A DNA stretch of 64,000 nt, taken from Epichloe hybrida. Its lineage: Eukaryota > Ascomycota > Sordariomycetes > Hypocreales > Clavicipitaceae. The stretch is taken from contig JAFEKR010000009.1 of NCBI GenBank assembly GCA_019022495.1, forward strand, positions 620,001-684,000. The letters run 5' to 3'. The notes below the pieces were generated by a model. That model made no database searches. It saw nothing but the letters and a program-made list of their open reading frames with translations, and was not told the origin of the DNA. A program made the position numbers and the translations under genes. Below, one piece after another: positions 24,001 through 36,058 of this stretch. Position 1 is the stretch's first letter; the number at the start of each line of letters is the position of its first letter.

Positions 24001-26375
24001 AGAAAAAAAAACGCACACACAAGGCATCTGTCTATACATGAAACCAGATTTGAGGAACACATGAAATAAGCGTAACGAGATACGAGGATTTGTTTGGCGT
24101 GATTACGCGGATATAGCATTAGTGAATGATTGCATTAACAAAATGTCGCCCCTAGCGACATGATGGATTAGGCTTTGTTATTTACTCGATATGAAAGTGT
24201 GCATTACTATGACGGGAAGGTTTCTGGCGTCGAAGAGGGTTCTTACGAAAGAGTCATGCTCATAGTTGATTTGCTCTTGCAATTATTTCGGGTAATTGGC
24301 AGATGTGAAAGGTCTAGAGAGTGCCCGTGCATGAGAAGGAGTTGTCAATGAACAAATTGGATTGAAATGATGTTCATGCAGGTGACATGTGGTTCTATCG
24401 TCCTCGTATTGGGTCACTACACACTATTGAAGCCTAATCTAGCATGGTTATCAAAAGTATTGGCTGAGGACTTTTTCACAGGTCGGGCACGCAGGGGAGG
24501 CTGGCTTTCTGGGGCAAAATGATGCTTGATCTGGTTGTGAGTTGTGCTTATGTGAGGAGCCACGTCCTCAATCCGGGGGAATATGTGAGGATCCTACCCC
24601 CGAGGCCGAGTCGGTCTCTTCGAACCATGCTTCTTCCACCTCTAACTCCGAGTATTCGGCAGACACAAGAATGGACACAGCTCGCTCTTCGTCCTGTACC
24701 ATGGGATCATGACCACGAATGCTCCGAGCTGTTTTCCCACTTTTGGGGATTTCAGAACGAACTTGGTGCAGGGACCGACGAGGGGTCCTGATGGAGCGGC
24801 TTGTCTTGCCGTGGGTCACTTGCGTGTTTCTTGCGTCCAACTATGGGATGGCGGCTGCCAACAAAGGAAGATGAGAGCTCTCTTTGTCTTGGGCAGCCAT
24901 GGATCAACTTGGGGCGCATCCGATGGCCAAGCGAATATGTGCATGCCATCAGTGGGCGTGAAGTGCACTTGTGGGAAGTGCCCAAGTTGGGTACAGATGG
25001 GAAAAATGAGATGGGAGTCTACGGATTACTCCGTACTTCTTCACCATAATCCGTATTAGGCTGAAAGAAATAAGGTGGCGAGCGAAGGTAGCGAAGAGGA
25101 ACAGGTGGAAGGAGGTGGGGTGAGACAGAGCGAGTGGGGAAGAAGCGACGAATTGATGCCTCCAGTCCAATTGGCAAGTCCGGTGGTGACGTCCAACCAT
25201 GATCATATCCTGCAATGCACTCCAAACTTGCAGATGCAGTGGACCGTTTTGCCAGCGAACGCACACCCCATGTCCTTGAAGGCGCGTAGCGGGAGGTTGG
25301 GAGGTTGGGCAACAGCTGCAGCTGGTGATTGATGACATCCAATGCAGGGCGGCCCGCATGCAGATGCAACATATGACTTTGCAATTGGGCGGCGTGAGTG
25401 GTTTTACCCGACGCAATGGATGTAGCCAGCCAAATCGGGGCACAAGAGGTACTTTTTTTTTTTTTGGAACTGGAACCCTGGAAGTACGATGGTGGGGTTT
25501 TTTTTTTTTTTTTCGATTCGCGCTCTTGAAATACGTGGAGAGGTAGCCAGCACCCACTCATCAGCTCACCGGGTGTGCGGAGTTGTAAGTACATAATACT
25601 ATGGCTCAGCGGGATGCCCCGCGATTAGTCGAACGGGCGGGTCCATGCCCATGCCCAGTTGCTGGGCAAGTACAACAAGTAACAAGTACTATTGCTGGCC
25701 AAGCAAGAGCTACCACTTGTCTGTCACCTATTATTATAAGACATTCAGTGGGCGCCTCCCCAATCATCATCATCATGCACCAGCGCCTGACGAGACGTGC
25801 AAAGCAGGGTGAGGAACTTATGACGGCCAATAGGCACAAACGTCGCAGAACCAGAGTGGGCCAGATGAGGGCCAGATGAGGCAATGATGAGCACCGCACG
25901 AATCTTAAAATGTCCTTCCTCCCCTCGCCCTCCCTCGCCCTACTTGTGTGACCCCAACCAGCACGGTAACCAGCACGGTAGCTACATCATCATTAGTTAG
26001 CATCGACTGCATCGACCTGCCCATTCTCCGGACGCTGCCTCCCCCTGAGTTGGTTCCTGTGTTGTGTCTTGGTGAATAGTACGGATTACGGGATAGTACT
26101 CCGTAGTGGGGGGTTGTTGCTCCATTCGATTCCAGGGTTCATTCTCCGGAACATCTTCACCGACACCATCAAGGTGGGGTTCGAGAAGTCGAGACACAGA
26201 CGGCCATCTTGAACCGTCATTCAATACCGCCTTTTTGGCACTCCTTGGGAGCTCGCCCAACTATGAAGCTATAGCTGCCTCCCATTCCCTTTCCGGCCGG
26301 CCAGATCTCCTGTCGCTCGACCTCGAGCCGACCGTGCAGCGATAGAGGTTTCGGCCGTTGGACTCTCCCATCAAC
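24001..26375. other. Long intergenic region, no gene supported
   Basis: 2.4 kb between the CDC4-like gene and the membrane-protein gene. T-runs lie at about 25451-25465 and 25499-25513. Copies of TACTCCGTA and related motifs occur at 25026-25035 and 26081-26106. Frames here look like chance. Confidence 0.4.
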
Positions 26376-28157
26376 ATGCCGCTCGAACAAACTGTCACCA
26401 TAGTCAACAACTCGGGCAAGATTATTAGCACCGTACGTTGCCCCGTCCGAGCTCATGACACTCGCGGCGCTTTTTGGAGGACCAAAACGTGACTAACAGT
26501 GCTTGAACAGGGAAAGCAGCTTTTCTCCATCTTCAAAGAGGCAAAGGCATCTTACGACGAGAAGAAGGCAGAGATCAAAGGACTAAAGCGCGCCGAGACA
26601 TTCGACCAGCCACGAAGCTTACAACGCCAGAATGACCATCGTCGCCCACGAACCTTGGCCGCCCGGCACGCCGCTTATGAGCCCGAGTATTATACCGAGT
26701 ATGATTACGGCAAAAACCCCCCCGAATACTCAGACGGTCGGAGCCGTTCGTTAGATGTATACAGCGAGACAAGCTCTCGAAGGAGTAGTCATCGGGATTC
26801 GCGTTCTCAAACAAAACAACGACACCAGGCCTCCAGAAGCCGTCCCGCGTTGACGGAAAGCAACCTCAAGACACTAAGTGAGGTATCCAGCACGGCTCCG
26901 AGCAAGGCTCCGAACAAGGTTTCAGCGCGGAAAGCGTATCGTAGCCCCTACGCAGAGACTCTTCCAAAAGATAGCCGCATCTCTTGGATGAACCTGACGC
27001 AGTGTGACACCAAGATTGCTGCCGAGCCGGACTGGAGGCAGAGCATACTAATGCCACGCAGACGATCCGAACCAGAGATCGGCACTCACCAAACACGCAA
27101 GGCTAAGGAAATCGATATGCATCTCGCCTATGGCAACGTCCCCCCGGATTTGGCAGACAGAGTTGACCTGGATCCGTCCAGGACGGGTGAAGATCAAGCA
27201 AACCAACTCGTGCGCAGGGTTGAAGGCCTCTTGGACGAAGCACATTGTGTGCAGCATTCGGCCACGTCCATTATCAAGCATCTGCAGGAGAAGCCAGAGG
27301 CCGCAGCCGCGGTCGCACTGACGCTTGCCGAGTTGTCCGCTGTGGTCGGCAAGATGTCACCAGCATTTCTCGGGCTCCTCAGAAGCGGATCTCCGGCCGT
27401 CTTTTCTCTACTCGCATCACCTCAGTTCTTGATTGGCACCGGTATCGCTGTTGGCTTCACTGTCGTCATGTTTGGCGGGTGGAAGATTGTCCAGCGAGTG
27501 AGGGAAAAACATGCTGCTCGCGAAGCATTGGCATGGGAAGGGACCTCAGTCGATAGACCGGCACTGTTGAGAAGTCGGAGTGAACAACAAGCCGGCAGCT
27601 TTGAAGAAGCTCTGATTGTCGATGATGAACTGAGTACCATTGAGACATGGCGACGAGGCATCTTGCCTCCCGGTGCTGATAATGAAAGCGCTGATATCGA
27701 GCTCATCACGCCCGTGGCGGAGCGAGCTCAGAGAGAAAAGTACAGCAAGGATGACTTGGACCTTCGCTCACAAAGAAGCACACGCACGGCAAAAACCAAC
27801 AAGACAACAACGAAGACATGCAAGACATGCAAGACGTCGAAAACTAGCAAGACACAAGGGACGTCGAGTAAAGGCAAAGAGAAGGAGGTCCCTGAAGGCC
27901 GCAGCAGCAGAAGAGCCACTGTTGAGAGCATTGCTGGCGATTCAGAATTCGGGACACGCAAGTCTGGCAGCAAGGACAAGGAAAAGGAACGACGCAGAGA
28001 TGGAGGTGTCAAGATGATTGAAGATGGTCGAAGCAGTGGCATGGAGCTCATGTTTCGACCAAAGGCGCAAAGCCAGGGCGACAATATGCTGAAGGCGCTC
28101 TTCAAGAGCAAGGACAGAAAGGAAAGGGGGAGCAGGACTGAGCTTGTCATGGCTTAG
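26376..28157 (+). CDS. Uncharacterised fungal protein with one membrane segment and charged low-complexity ends
   Basis: Model: join(26376..26432, 26511..28157), 567 aa. Exon 1 encodes MPLEQTVTIVNNSGKIIST; a 78-nt intron (GTACGT..TTGAACAG) leads to GKQLFSIFKEAKASYDEKKAE in phase 0. The N-terminal third is Arg/Ser-rich and probably disordered. A helical, Ala/Leu-rich segment (VALTLAELSAVVGKMSP, about 285-300) precedes one strong membrane span (FLIGTGIAVGFTVVMFGGWKI, about 325-345) with glycine spacing. The C-terminal half is charged, with a repetitive Lys/Thr tract (TKTCKTCKTSKTSKTQ, about 450-465). A role at a membrane is inferred only from the single span. I do not recognise the family. Confidence 0.75.
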
Positions 28158-28637
28158 ATGGGCCAGGAGGATGATATACTACAGAAAATAGGCATACAGA
28201 ACCGAGAAAACCATTCGGTATTGATGCATACATACGGCTTGGACCTCCCATACTAGAACAAGGGCGTTCTGGACGGCGCGTCGAATCACATTTTGGAAGC
28301 TGGAGATTGATGCGATGTAATTCAACGTGTCGTGTACATGATGTTTTCTCCTTTTTTTTTTTTTTTTTCCCTTGTTTTTGCTGGGAGGGGAGATGATGAC
28401 TGATGAGACGGACACGGCACGGCTCTTAAATTTGATCACGCTGAGCTACTGCCCTCACTTCGCCAAGCTCCGAATAAATGGCCATGTCGAGCATACCTGG
28501 CTGGTTCAATTCCAAAAGCTTTTCCCTCGTTGTTGTTTTCCCCCATCAACAAGATGAGACGTCTACTGCCCCCCCGATGAACCAGCACTGATAGTAGCAA
28601 CGGTTATCCTAAATATAGAGCCGCTGTGAAATGATTT
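28158..28637. other. Convergent intergenic region
   Basis: 480 bp between the 3' ends of the membrane-protein gene (+) and the P450 gene (-). It holds a T-run at about 28353-28368. No gene or clear terminator motif is seen beyond AT-rich 3'-UTR sequence. Confidence 0.35.
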
Positions 28638-30659
28638 CTATCCCAGCCGCTCGAATCTGATCCACAGCTTTTCCGTGCCTGATCCGTCCAGGAATCCTTC
28701 GTCACCCGGATAGTTTGAATCATCGGCAACCGTGGTTCTGAAGTTGGCATACACGGCCGCCAGAGCGTTGCGCATCACTGCATGTAACACGAAAAGAAGA
28801 GTCAACTTGTTGCATCCCGAGGAGACATTGCCGACTTACGTTCATTCGAGACATGTTGACCAATACACCCCCTGCTGCCTCCGCCAAAGGCGAACAGCGC
28901 CCTGTTCCTGTTCCTATTCTTCCCGTCCACCGAGGCCGAGGTGCTTCCCTCGCTCAGCCAGCGATACGGATCCCAGACGCGAGCGTCGTCGAACAGATGG
29001 CCACTGCGATGGAGCAAGTGCGTGTAAGCCCCGACGCGGACCCCGGGAGGCATGTCCGTGTAGGGGCCGATGGCCGATGAGCGGCCCGGGGGAGTCACGC
29101 GAGGATCCATCGATGGCGGGCTGTTGCGCAGTCTGAGGCCTTCCCTGATCACCGCGTTGAGGAGAGGAAGGCGCTGCAGATCTTCCGGAGGCGGCAGCTG
29201 CTCATCTGCGACATTCTGTTCGTGGCGCGCGAGGGACGGCCCGTCGGGCAAGGAGACGGAGACGAGTTCTTTGCGAAGCTCGTCTTGGACCTCTTGGTGC
29301 TTTGACAGTTGGTAGAAAATGTAGCTGAATGCGATGCCTTTTATATATATATATATATATACATACGGCGCCAGAGATTCGTTGTTAGAGTCACTGACTG
29401 GACCTAGAGTTTTATCGAGAAGCAGGGTGAGTGAGGCTCTTACCGACAGTATCACTTGCAGGCCCTGTGTTATTGTTAAAACATTAAAAAAAAAAAAAAA
29501 CATATAAAATTAGCAATCGAGTCGAGAACTGCGGCCACAAAACTCACCAATGTGATCGTTGCATTCACTCGCCGTCTCTCGGCGCTGCTCCGCATTCATG
29601 ACCAACGCTCCGTCTGCGTCTGTGCCGGCGTCCCGTGCCATCATCCCGTCCCTCACTGCGCTGAAGAGAATCGGGAAGTCGCCATCGGCAAACAGCCCTT
29701 GGCCATGGCCGGAGGCTTCCGAGGCGTCTGACCGGACAAGACGATCATCAAGACTGTCCACCTTGCGGCTTGCCCACTCCTCGCTGCGCCGCCTGGCCTC
29801 TGAATACCCATCCGGGAGCAGACGGAGCCCGAGCGAGCCCACGCAACGGGTGAACCACCCGAACTCGGCCAGCAGCGTGACGGCTCTCGACTGGGAAATG
29901 AGCGAGAAGGTACCGAGCCATAGCTGTCTCGCATCCAAGTCCTGTACGAGATTGTGTGACTCGGACAGGCCGAAGACAAAGGCCGACATGAGGTCCACCG
30001 CGTACGCGTGGAAGAGTGGCAGGACGTCCAGGCTTTCAGATGGACTCTGCGACGCCCGCGTCACGGCGGGCATGATTCTGCCGAGCAGGACGGACTTGAG
30101 GATGCTCCGGAAGTGAGGCGAGGTCTGGACAAACGATTTGGAATAGACGAGGGAGATGCGGGCTCGGCGGTGGCTGTGCTGTCTTGCATCAAGGGAACTG
30201 AACATGTTGCGGACACTGTACGAAAAAAACAACATTTTAGCTCAGATTATCTTTACATGAGTGAGTCATGTTCCTCCCCCCCCCCCAAAGTCACCGCGCT
30301 TGCACGCACCCGTGGCTCATAAAGTAGTCGTACGTCTTGTACCGGTCGAGGTTTCTCTTTCCCACGCCGTAAACGCACTCGAAGCCGTCCTTTGAGTTGG
30401 TCGCGATTTCGCCGGGCCCGATGCGTACATACAGCCCTTTTTTCTCAAACGCAGCCGCCACGGCGTCGAAATCGCTGCCCCTCCATCTGTGCCATTGTAT
30501 CCAGATGGTGGAAAAGGAGGCGAGCGGGTGGGCGGCGGGCACTCTGGAAAGGGGCGACAGGAAGACGGGGTGAAGAAGCAGCTTCCACACGAGTATCGCC
30601 GCAACGGCCCCCAGCCCGAGCCGTTGCCATTGCTCGAGAATCAGAGTAGTGAATGCCAT
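28638..30659 (-). CDS. Cytochrome P450 monooxygenase with a 21-nt microexon
   Basis: Model: complement(join(28638..28777, 28840..29337, 29444..29464, 29548..30215, 30310..30659)), 558 aa. The N-terminal membrane anchor is LGLGAVAAILVWKLLLHPVF followed by a Pro-rich hinge. The 21-nt exon 3 gives PASDTVG, the oxygen-activating I-helix motif, and without it the motif is lost. Exon 4 has the ExxR helix (IREGLRLR, Glu about 412) and the haem loop FAFGGGSRGCIG (Cys about 504). All introns are GT-AG and phases agree (2, 1, 1, 1). The intron after the microexon carries a TA dinucleotide run (29341-29360). It should be an ER-bound, NADPH-P450-reductase-dependent oxygenase. Its head-to-head position with the amidinotransferase gene suggests it belongs to the cluster, but its substrate is unknown. 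Confidence 0.93.
29341..29361. repeat. TA dinucleotide microsatellite inside a P450 intron
   Basis: A run of (TA)n lies a few bases upstream of the acceptor of the intron separating exons 3 and 4 of the minus-strand P450 gene. Length variation here could affect splicing. Confidence 0.7.
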
Positions 30660-31744
30660 GGCACTTGGTTTTCTTGCGGCGTGGCAGCGTGGAAAGTGAG
30701 TGAGGAAGAAAGAGAGATGGGGGGACGTGAACGACGGACAGCGATTCACGGAACAGTGCGGAGAAGATGCAAGGTTATTAGAGGGAACCCTTTTGTGGAA
30801 CAGGACCTTCTTGTTCTGTTTCGTTTTGGTTTTCCAACCTCGGCTTATTCATGCAGGTGGTGTGAGAATTAAGCGAGAAGTCGAGACGGTGAGGGCTGGG
30901 ATTCGTCATCGAGAGACATGATTGATAGTTGGATGAAATCTATGCCTTTACTCCGCATGTCCAGCATGTAGAATGGAATCAAGTAAAAAGCATGTACTCG
31001 GTTAGTACCTTGGATGATGAGATTAGTCACTTGTGAATGTGATTTATATTTGAACACCGATTTCGATGCAATTATGATAGATGGGATCCAGTTCGACAAG
31101 GGTGATAAATTTTTTTTTTTTTTTCATAGCGCGTCGGACACCATGTCTCGTGTGTAAAATTTAACAACGCATGGTCACGGAAATACATGGGCTAGTCCTA
31201 TGATGAAGGCCTCGAGTCCCTGACGAGCCCATCGACGATGATGTTGATGTGAGGGTCCGACGAAGCTCACATATAATCGATGCAGATGCTTCGGCCAATG
31301 AGCTGCATACAGCTGCGGCTGGCCGCGACTGAGTCGTCACTTTTTCTTTTTCGTGCGTCTCCTGCTCGGTGTGATTTCTCGGTCGAGTACGTATGACGAA
31401 TTACGTTGCGTGATCTAATTTGCTCCCCGAGCGGAAGAGGTGCCATCCACACCTGTTTTTCCAGGGGTAAGACAACTTCATGAGATTCTAAGAAGATGGG
31501 AAGGAAATGACGCTTGAATATCTAATAATCCAACCCGGCAACGGAGGTATTTGTTCCTTGGCTTGGGGCCGGTCCGGACTTGGCTTACGTGTGAATATGA
31601 ATACAAGAAGACGGGGTCAAAAGTCCTCCCCCTCCTTCTCCTGCTCCCACCCCGTATCCTCAATTCACATCAACTTTGTCCTGCACGATTCTCTCATCGT
31701 GACTCTTCTCCCCCGTCCTTGCCGCCCGTCGACTAACCATCACA
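30660..31744. promoter_or_regulatory. Divergent intergenic region between P450 and amidinotransferase genes
   Basis: 1.1 kb shared upstream region of two divergent cluster genes. A T-run lies at 31109-31124. I see no unambiguous TATA box or repeated palindromic operator that would name a cluster regulator. Co-regulation is therefore only suggested by the arrangement. Confidence 0.4.
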
Positions 31745-32818
31745 ATGGCCGCAGGAGACGCGACACTCATCTCGGCTGACAATGAGTGGTCACCGCTCAG
31801 GGCCGTCATTGTCGGTCGTGCCGAGCACTCGGCTTTCCCCTCGGAGCCAGCAAAAATGATAGAGGCTACGATGCCGGCGGAGCATGCCGCCAACTTCAAG
31901 CCGGGCAACCCGTTCCTAGCAGAGATCCTATCCAAAGCACAGGAGGAGCTCGACAACTTCGCTGCCATTCTCCAAAGCGAGGGTATCCGGGTCTACCGAC
32001 CCAGAAAGGTCAACTGGCTCAAGGAGGGCGGCTACACGGGTGCCATGCCGAGAGACGGGCTTTTGACAGTTGGCAACACGCTCATCGAGGCTCCGTTCGC
32101 ATGGGGCTGCAGGCGCAACGAGATCAACTTAGGCTACGTGGATATCCTGAGTGAACTTGGCGCCAGCGGCACATCCAGGATCTGCCGAGCGCCGCAGATC
32201 GTTGGAAAAGACACGATATACGACGACGGGAAGATCAAGGGATTCGGCAACGGCAACGGCGACGACAGCAGCCACTGGATCGTGAACAACTCGAGACCGG
32301 CCTTCGACGCAGCTGATTTTATGCGGTTCGGCAAGACCATCATCGGGCAGCTGAGTCACGTTACGAATCGAAAGGGCGTAGACTACCTTCAAGCAATCGT
32401 TCCCGGGGGCTACTCGGTCGAAATCCTCGAGACCACTGATGAGCATGCCATGCACATCGATGCGACAATCTTGCCGCTACGCAAGGGCCTCCTGGTATAT
32501 GATCCCGAGCGGACCAGCAAAGCGGCCCTGCGAGGCCACGACGTCTTCCGAGACTGGGAGCTTCATGCCTATCCCTTCGCACCGCAGCCACGGGAGCCAC
32601 CCGGGCCACCCATGTTCATGTGCTCTCCGTGGCTGCTCCTCAACGCTCTCAGTCTGGACGAAAACAGGATCATGGTCGAGGCCAATGACACGCAGTTCGC
32701 ATCTTGGGTAACGGATAAGTTTGGGATGACGCCGATACTGTGTCCTTTTCAGCATGTGAACAGTATTGGCGGATCGTTCCACTGCGCCACGGTGGACCTT
32801 GTCAGATCATCTGTGTAA
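31745..32818 (+). CDS. Amidinotransferase (L-arginine:glycine/inosamine amidinotransferase family)
   Basis: 357 aa, intronless. The family moves the amidino group of L-arginine to a primary amine through an amidino-cysteine intermediate, releasing ornithine and making a guanidino compound. The alpha/beta-propeller fold is marked by NEWSPLRAVIVGRAEHSAFP at the N-terminus. The expected triad is all present: Asp191 in AADFMRFGKTI, His237 in HAMHIDATILPL and Cys347 in GGSFHCATVDLVR, with spacing like that of the human enzyme (Asp254, His303, Cys407). EGGYTGAMPRDGLLTVGNTL is the usual substrate-side segment. There is no targeting peptide, so it is probably cytosolic. The acceptor amine may come from the nearby PSD-like decarboxylase; that link is inference. 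Confidence 0.92.
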   Translation: MAAGDATLISADNEWSPLRAVIVGRAEHSAFPSEPAKMIEATMPAEHAANFKPGNPFLAEILSKAQEELDNFAAILQSEGIRVYRPRKVNWLKEGGYTGAMPRDGLLTVGNTLIEAPFAWGCRRNEINLGYVDILSELGASGTSRICRAPQIVGKDTIYDDGKIKGFGNGNGDDSSHWIVNNSRPAFDAADFMRFGKTIIGQLSHVTNRKGVDYLQAIVPGGYSVEILETTDEHAMHIDATILPLRKGLLVYDPERTSKAALRGHDVFRDWELHAYPFAPQPREPPGPPMFMCSPWLLLNALSLDENRIMVEANDTQFASWVTDKFGMTPILCPFQHVNSIGGSFHCATVDLVRSSV

Positions 32819-34022
32819 GTGCGGAGGGCGAAAGTCTCGACGAATGCTGGAGGGAGAGGAGAGGAGAGGAGAGGAGAGGAGAGAGAAATCATGATACTTG
32901 GTAAATGAATCAATCAATCAGATACACCCTCGTGTTGAAAATTGCCCACTTACACGCCACAAATGCCACGAGTCCAGACCCCAGACCCTGGCCCACGGAG
33001 TAGATGAAGTGCATCTCGATTCACTCTCATGTTCAATGACAGGCCCTCAATTGTCGTAATCTAGTCCGTACTTCAAGTCCCCAATCTTACTAGCTCTCGT
33101 CTCGTTTCCGCAGGTTCGCCATGTCTCGCCTTAGCCAGCCTCGTTGCTCCTTTCGGGATCGGCCGCAGCCCCCCCCCCTTTACCCCTGAAAAACTGAAAC
33201 AAAAAAAAACAAAAAATCCCGCAACACGGAGCCGGTCGATGAGATATGAGATCTTAGCACGCGCGCGAGCGGGGAAAATGGCGGTCCGTACTCCGTACTG
33301 TTCGCCTTTGCTGGGGTCGTTGTCCGAGAATGGACTTTCCCATCCAGCCGACGACAAGTTATCCAACAGGATAGTAGTCCGTATGGGATGGGGACTAATA
33401 AAAGCGGGTGAGCACTGGCGAGAAGCGGTGACATATAATTCTTGCGGAGCTTGTTTCTTCAACAAGTCTGCCTGACTGAGGCTTGGCCACGTAGTAGCTG
33501 ATCCCGGTCTATCAACCCATGCATGCATGTAATATGTACGGACTATGTCTCTGTCTCAACCTGCGGGCTGACAGGGGAAAAGTGGACACGAGATATTGAG
33601 AATGGAGGACTTCTGTACGTCGCAGCGCCATGTACCCCGTGCGAAGCAATGAGCATCGTGAAGTTCTTGTTTGTTTTGCAAGTGGAGAGTTTTCTCGTCC
33701 ACCCATCTCGAATGAGCCGGAGCGGACCAGCCCGCATCCTGGATCCACGGGGTGGCTGGAGAGAAGTTTAAGCCAATCACATGTCGAGATAATCCATCAT
33801 CGATCCAGAAAAGGCGCACGCCTTTCAGCTCCGTGCTGGCGGCCGATCTATTTCCAAAGACGTCATGGTCCGCGCCCATTCTTGCAACTGCAGATGTGCC
33901 AGTCCTGTCATGGTCATGGTCACACGGGATTTTGACTTTTCATCCGTGTCCGAAAAGGTAGTGAAGCTCGTCTCTCCCTTGATCACTGGCTATTCGTTCA
34001 GTCCTCAGTCCTCACCGCGAAG
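32819..34022. other. Intergenic region between amidinotransferase and PaaK-like ligase genes
   Basis: 1.2 kb with no supported gene. A (GGAGA)n tract lies at 32850-32886, C- and A-runs at 33169-33214, and a duplicated CCGTACTCCGTAC motif at 33286-33299. The 3' part is the ligase promoter and leader. Confidence 0.4.
32850..32886. repeat. GGAGA microsatellite
   Basis: Consecutive GGAGA units lie just downstream of the amidinotransferase stop codon. Confidence 0.7.
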
Positions 34023-35614
34023 ATGCCATTTTCTTTGCAAAAGGTATTGGCCGCCGGCCAGATTCACCCGTTGTACAACGCGAGCGTGCCGTATCCCCCT
34101 AGCCCCGAGAGGGTAAAGAAGCTACAGGAAGATGCTCGAGCCGGCGAGAACCTGGACTTGAAATCGTTCGAGATACTCCAGAAAGACACCCTGTGAGAGA
34201 CGCTGCCCGAGTAACGAGAGTCGCGATGGGGCCTGGGAATCTCAGGAGATACTTGATATCTTGTTGCTCATAATACTTGCTCACAACTAGGTACGACGTA
34301 AACGAGAGATTGCTAGATGACCTCAGCCCCCAGAACTACTTTCGCCAACGTGCATACGTTAGTTTGACGGGCGGCGGATCTGGCTCGCGGCCGTTAAGCT
34401 TCATCACCGACGTAGATGAGAACCGCAAACATCGCGCCGAGTTTGGTCAATTCCTGCAAACCGCGGGCCTGATTCAAAACGGCGACTGGCTTCTCACGAC
34501 TCACTATGCCGGCGATCTGTATAGGCACGTTTGGGCGGAAACCCCTGTCACTGTTCATGATGAGACGCAGAGGATTTTTTTTTTAATCCCCCCCCGGGGG
34601 CGAGAAAGTGGTACTTACTGACAAGTAAACACGGTTCGACCATGTAGATCGTTGGACCTCATGTCGGAGACGACGGAGAACGCGGGTGCCTCTGTTTTGA
34701 GCGCCGGAAACCACATGTCGCCAAAGGACGTTGCGGACTCCTTGAAGAAGTACCATGTAAATGTTCTCTGTGGCGAAAGTAACCAGATAGTGCAGCTCGC
34801 ATATTTAATCTCTACCCTCCCGGAGCAGGAGCAGCGGGCGCTGAAGCTCGACAAGATCATCTACACCTCAGAGGTGCTCAACAAGTCGCAGAGAAAGCTG
34901 ATCAGGGCCGTCCTGGGCGACATCAAGATATGCTCCATCATGGGCAGCGCCGAGGCAGGACCCTGGGCCGTCAGCCACCCCGATCTCACCGGGGTGAATG
35001 ATGAAACTGGCGTCCAGGACTTTGTGTTTGACACCCGCTCCATGGTGGTCGAGATCTTCCCACTCTCCCTGTCGGAAGATGGCGGCCACGCGGAGCCACT
35101 GCCCGAAGGCGAGCAGGGCATCGTCGTGCAGACGTCTCTCTCGCGAATGCGCAACCCTGTCATCCGCTACAACACGGGCGATGTGGCCTCGACCCATCCC
35201 CTGCCCGAGTCTGCGCGAGCACACGTTCCCGCGGGGGATTGGGAGCACCTCCGCGTGCTGCGTCTCCATGGGAGGGACAGACGGTTCGGTTTCAAATGGG
35301 ACTGCGTATACTTCCAATTCTCCGACATCACCGCCGCCATGAACAATGAAGAGTGTGGGATCCTGCAGTGGCAAGTGATACTGGATCAGCTGGAGGGATC
35401 GCGAGAGAACACCATCGAACTCCGCCTTCTTTGTCCGCCTCGGGGACCCGAGTTCCTGCCCCGTCAAGAGGTGGTTGGACGTCTTCGGAACTTCTTCAAC
35501 GCGTATGCCGGGAACGAGCATCGTTTCAAAGTCGCGTTTGTGAATGACATGGACGAGTTTGAGCGGAGCACGACGGGTAGGAAAATCATCAAGTTTGTGA
35601 ATAGAGTTGCTTAG
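34023..35614 (+). CDS. PaaK-like adenylate-forming ligase
   Basis: Model: join(34023..34192, 34291..34524, 34648..35614), 456 aa. Relatives (phenylacetate-CoA ligase / coenzyme F390 synthetase-type AMP ligases) activate a carboxylic acid with ATP and pass it to CoA or an amine. The phosphate-binding loop reads SLTGGGSGSRPLSF (about residues 82-95). The core has ENAGASVLSAGNHMSP, SIMGSAEAGPWAV and the family motif RYNTGDVA; the C-terminal lobe ends STTGRKIIKFVNRV with the late Lys expected for adenylation. Intron 1 (98 nt) is GT-AG. Intron 2 (123 nt) must start GCACGT, a GC-AG intron, because only this joins DLYR to SLDLMSET; reading on hits stops in T- and C-runs. It lies in tandem with the decarboxylase gene (444 bp gap). 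Its substrate is unknown. Confidence 0.88.
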
Positions 35615-36058
35615 GTTGAATGCAGAAATAGAGCCATGTTGGTGTACCATGATGGATTTCCTCTTGAATTCACGACTGTCCCCTGGAGCCTCCAGTGGCA
35701 GTCCACGCAGTCACTGACTGCCGGGCAAGAAAGAACTTCCGGTAACGACGACGCGCTAGACCTAAAAGAACTGGCGACAGAAACAAGAATCATGCGTCGT
35801 ATCTGCAAACTACTAGTCCTAGTTGGTAGAAGTGACCTTAGACCAGGGGGTTGATGGACGGATTTCGGGTTTTCTCCCGGGCAATGCGAAGTAACTCGCC
35901 GCTGAAACATGCATATATATCAAAATGTGGCGTCGTAGTCGGGATAAGTGAAAAGCTGTTCAGGGGGCTGAAGTATCCAAGGTTGAAGCCGCAAGGTTGA
36001 AGCCGATTTCAATCTTGATTATTTGACGTTTTTTTTCTTCTGGACTCAAAAGGCTAAC
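35615..36058. promoter_or_regulatory. Intergenic region upstream of the PSD-like decarboxylase gene
   Basis: 444 bp between two co-directional cluster genes. A repeated AAGGTTGAAGCCG unit occurs twice in tandem at about 35979-36004. A T-run at 36029-36036 lies close to the start codon. No TATA box is evident. Confidence 0.4.

Noticed and set aside
24001..26375. Small genes in the gap after the CDC4-like gene
   Set aside because: Several frames of 60-200 codons exist on both strands but overlap each other, contain homopolymer runs, and show no domain or splice logic.
33073..33528. 151-codon minus-strand frame between the amidinotransferase and ligase genes
   Set aside because: It crosses A- and C-runs, has no conserved-looking segment, and falls in the ligase upstream region.
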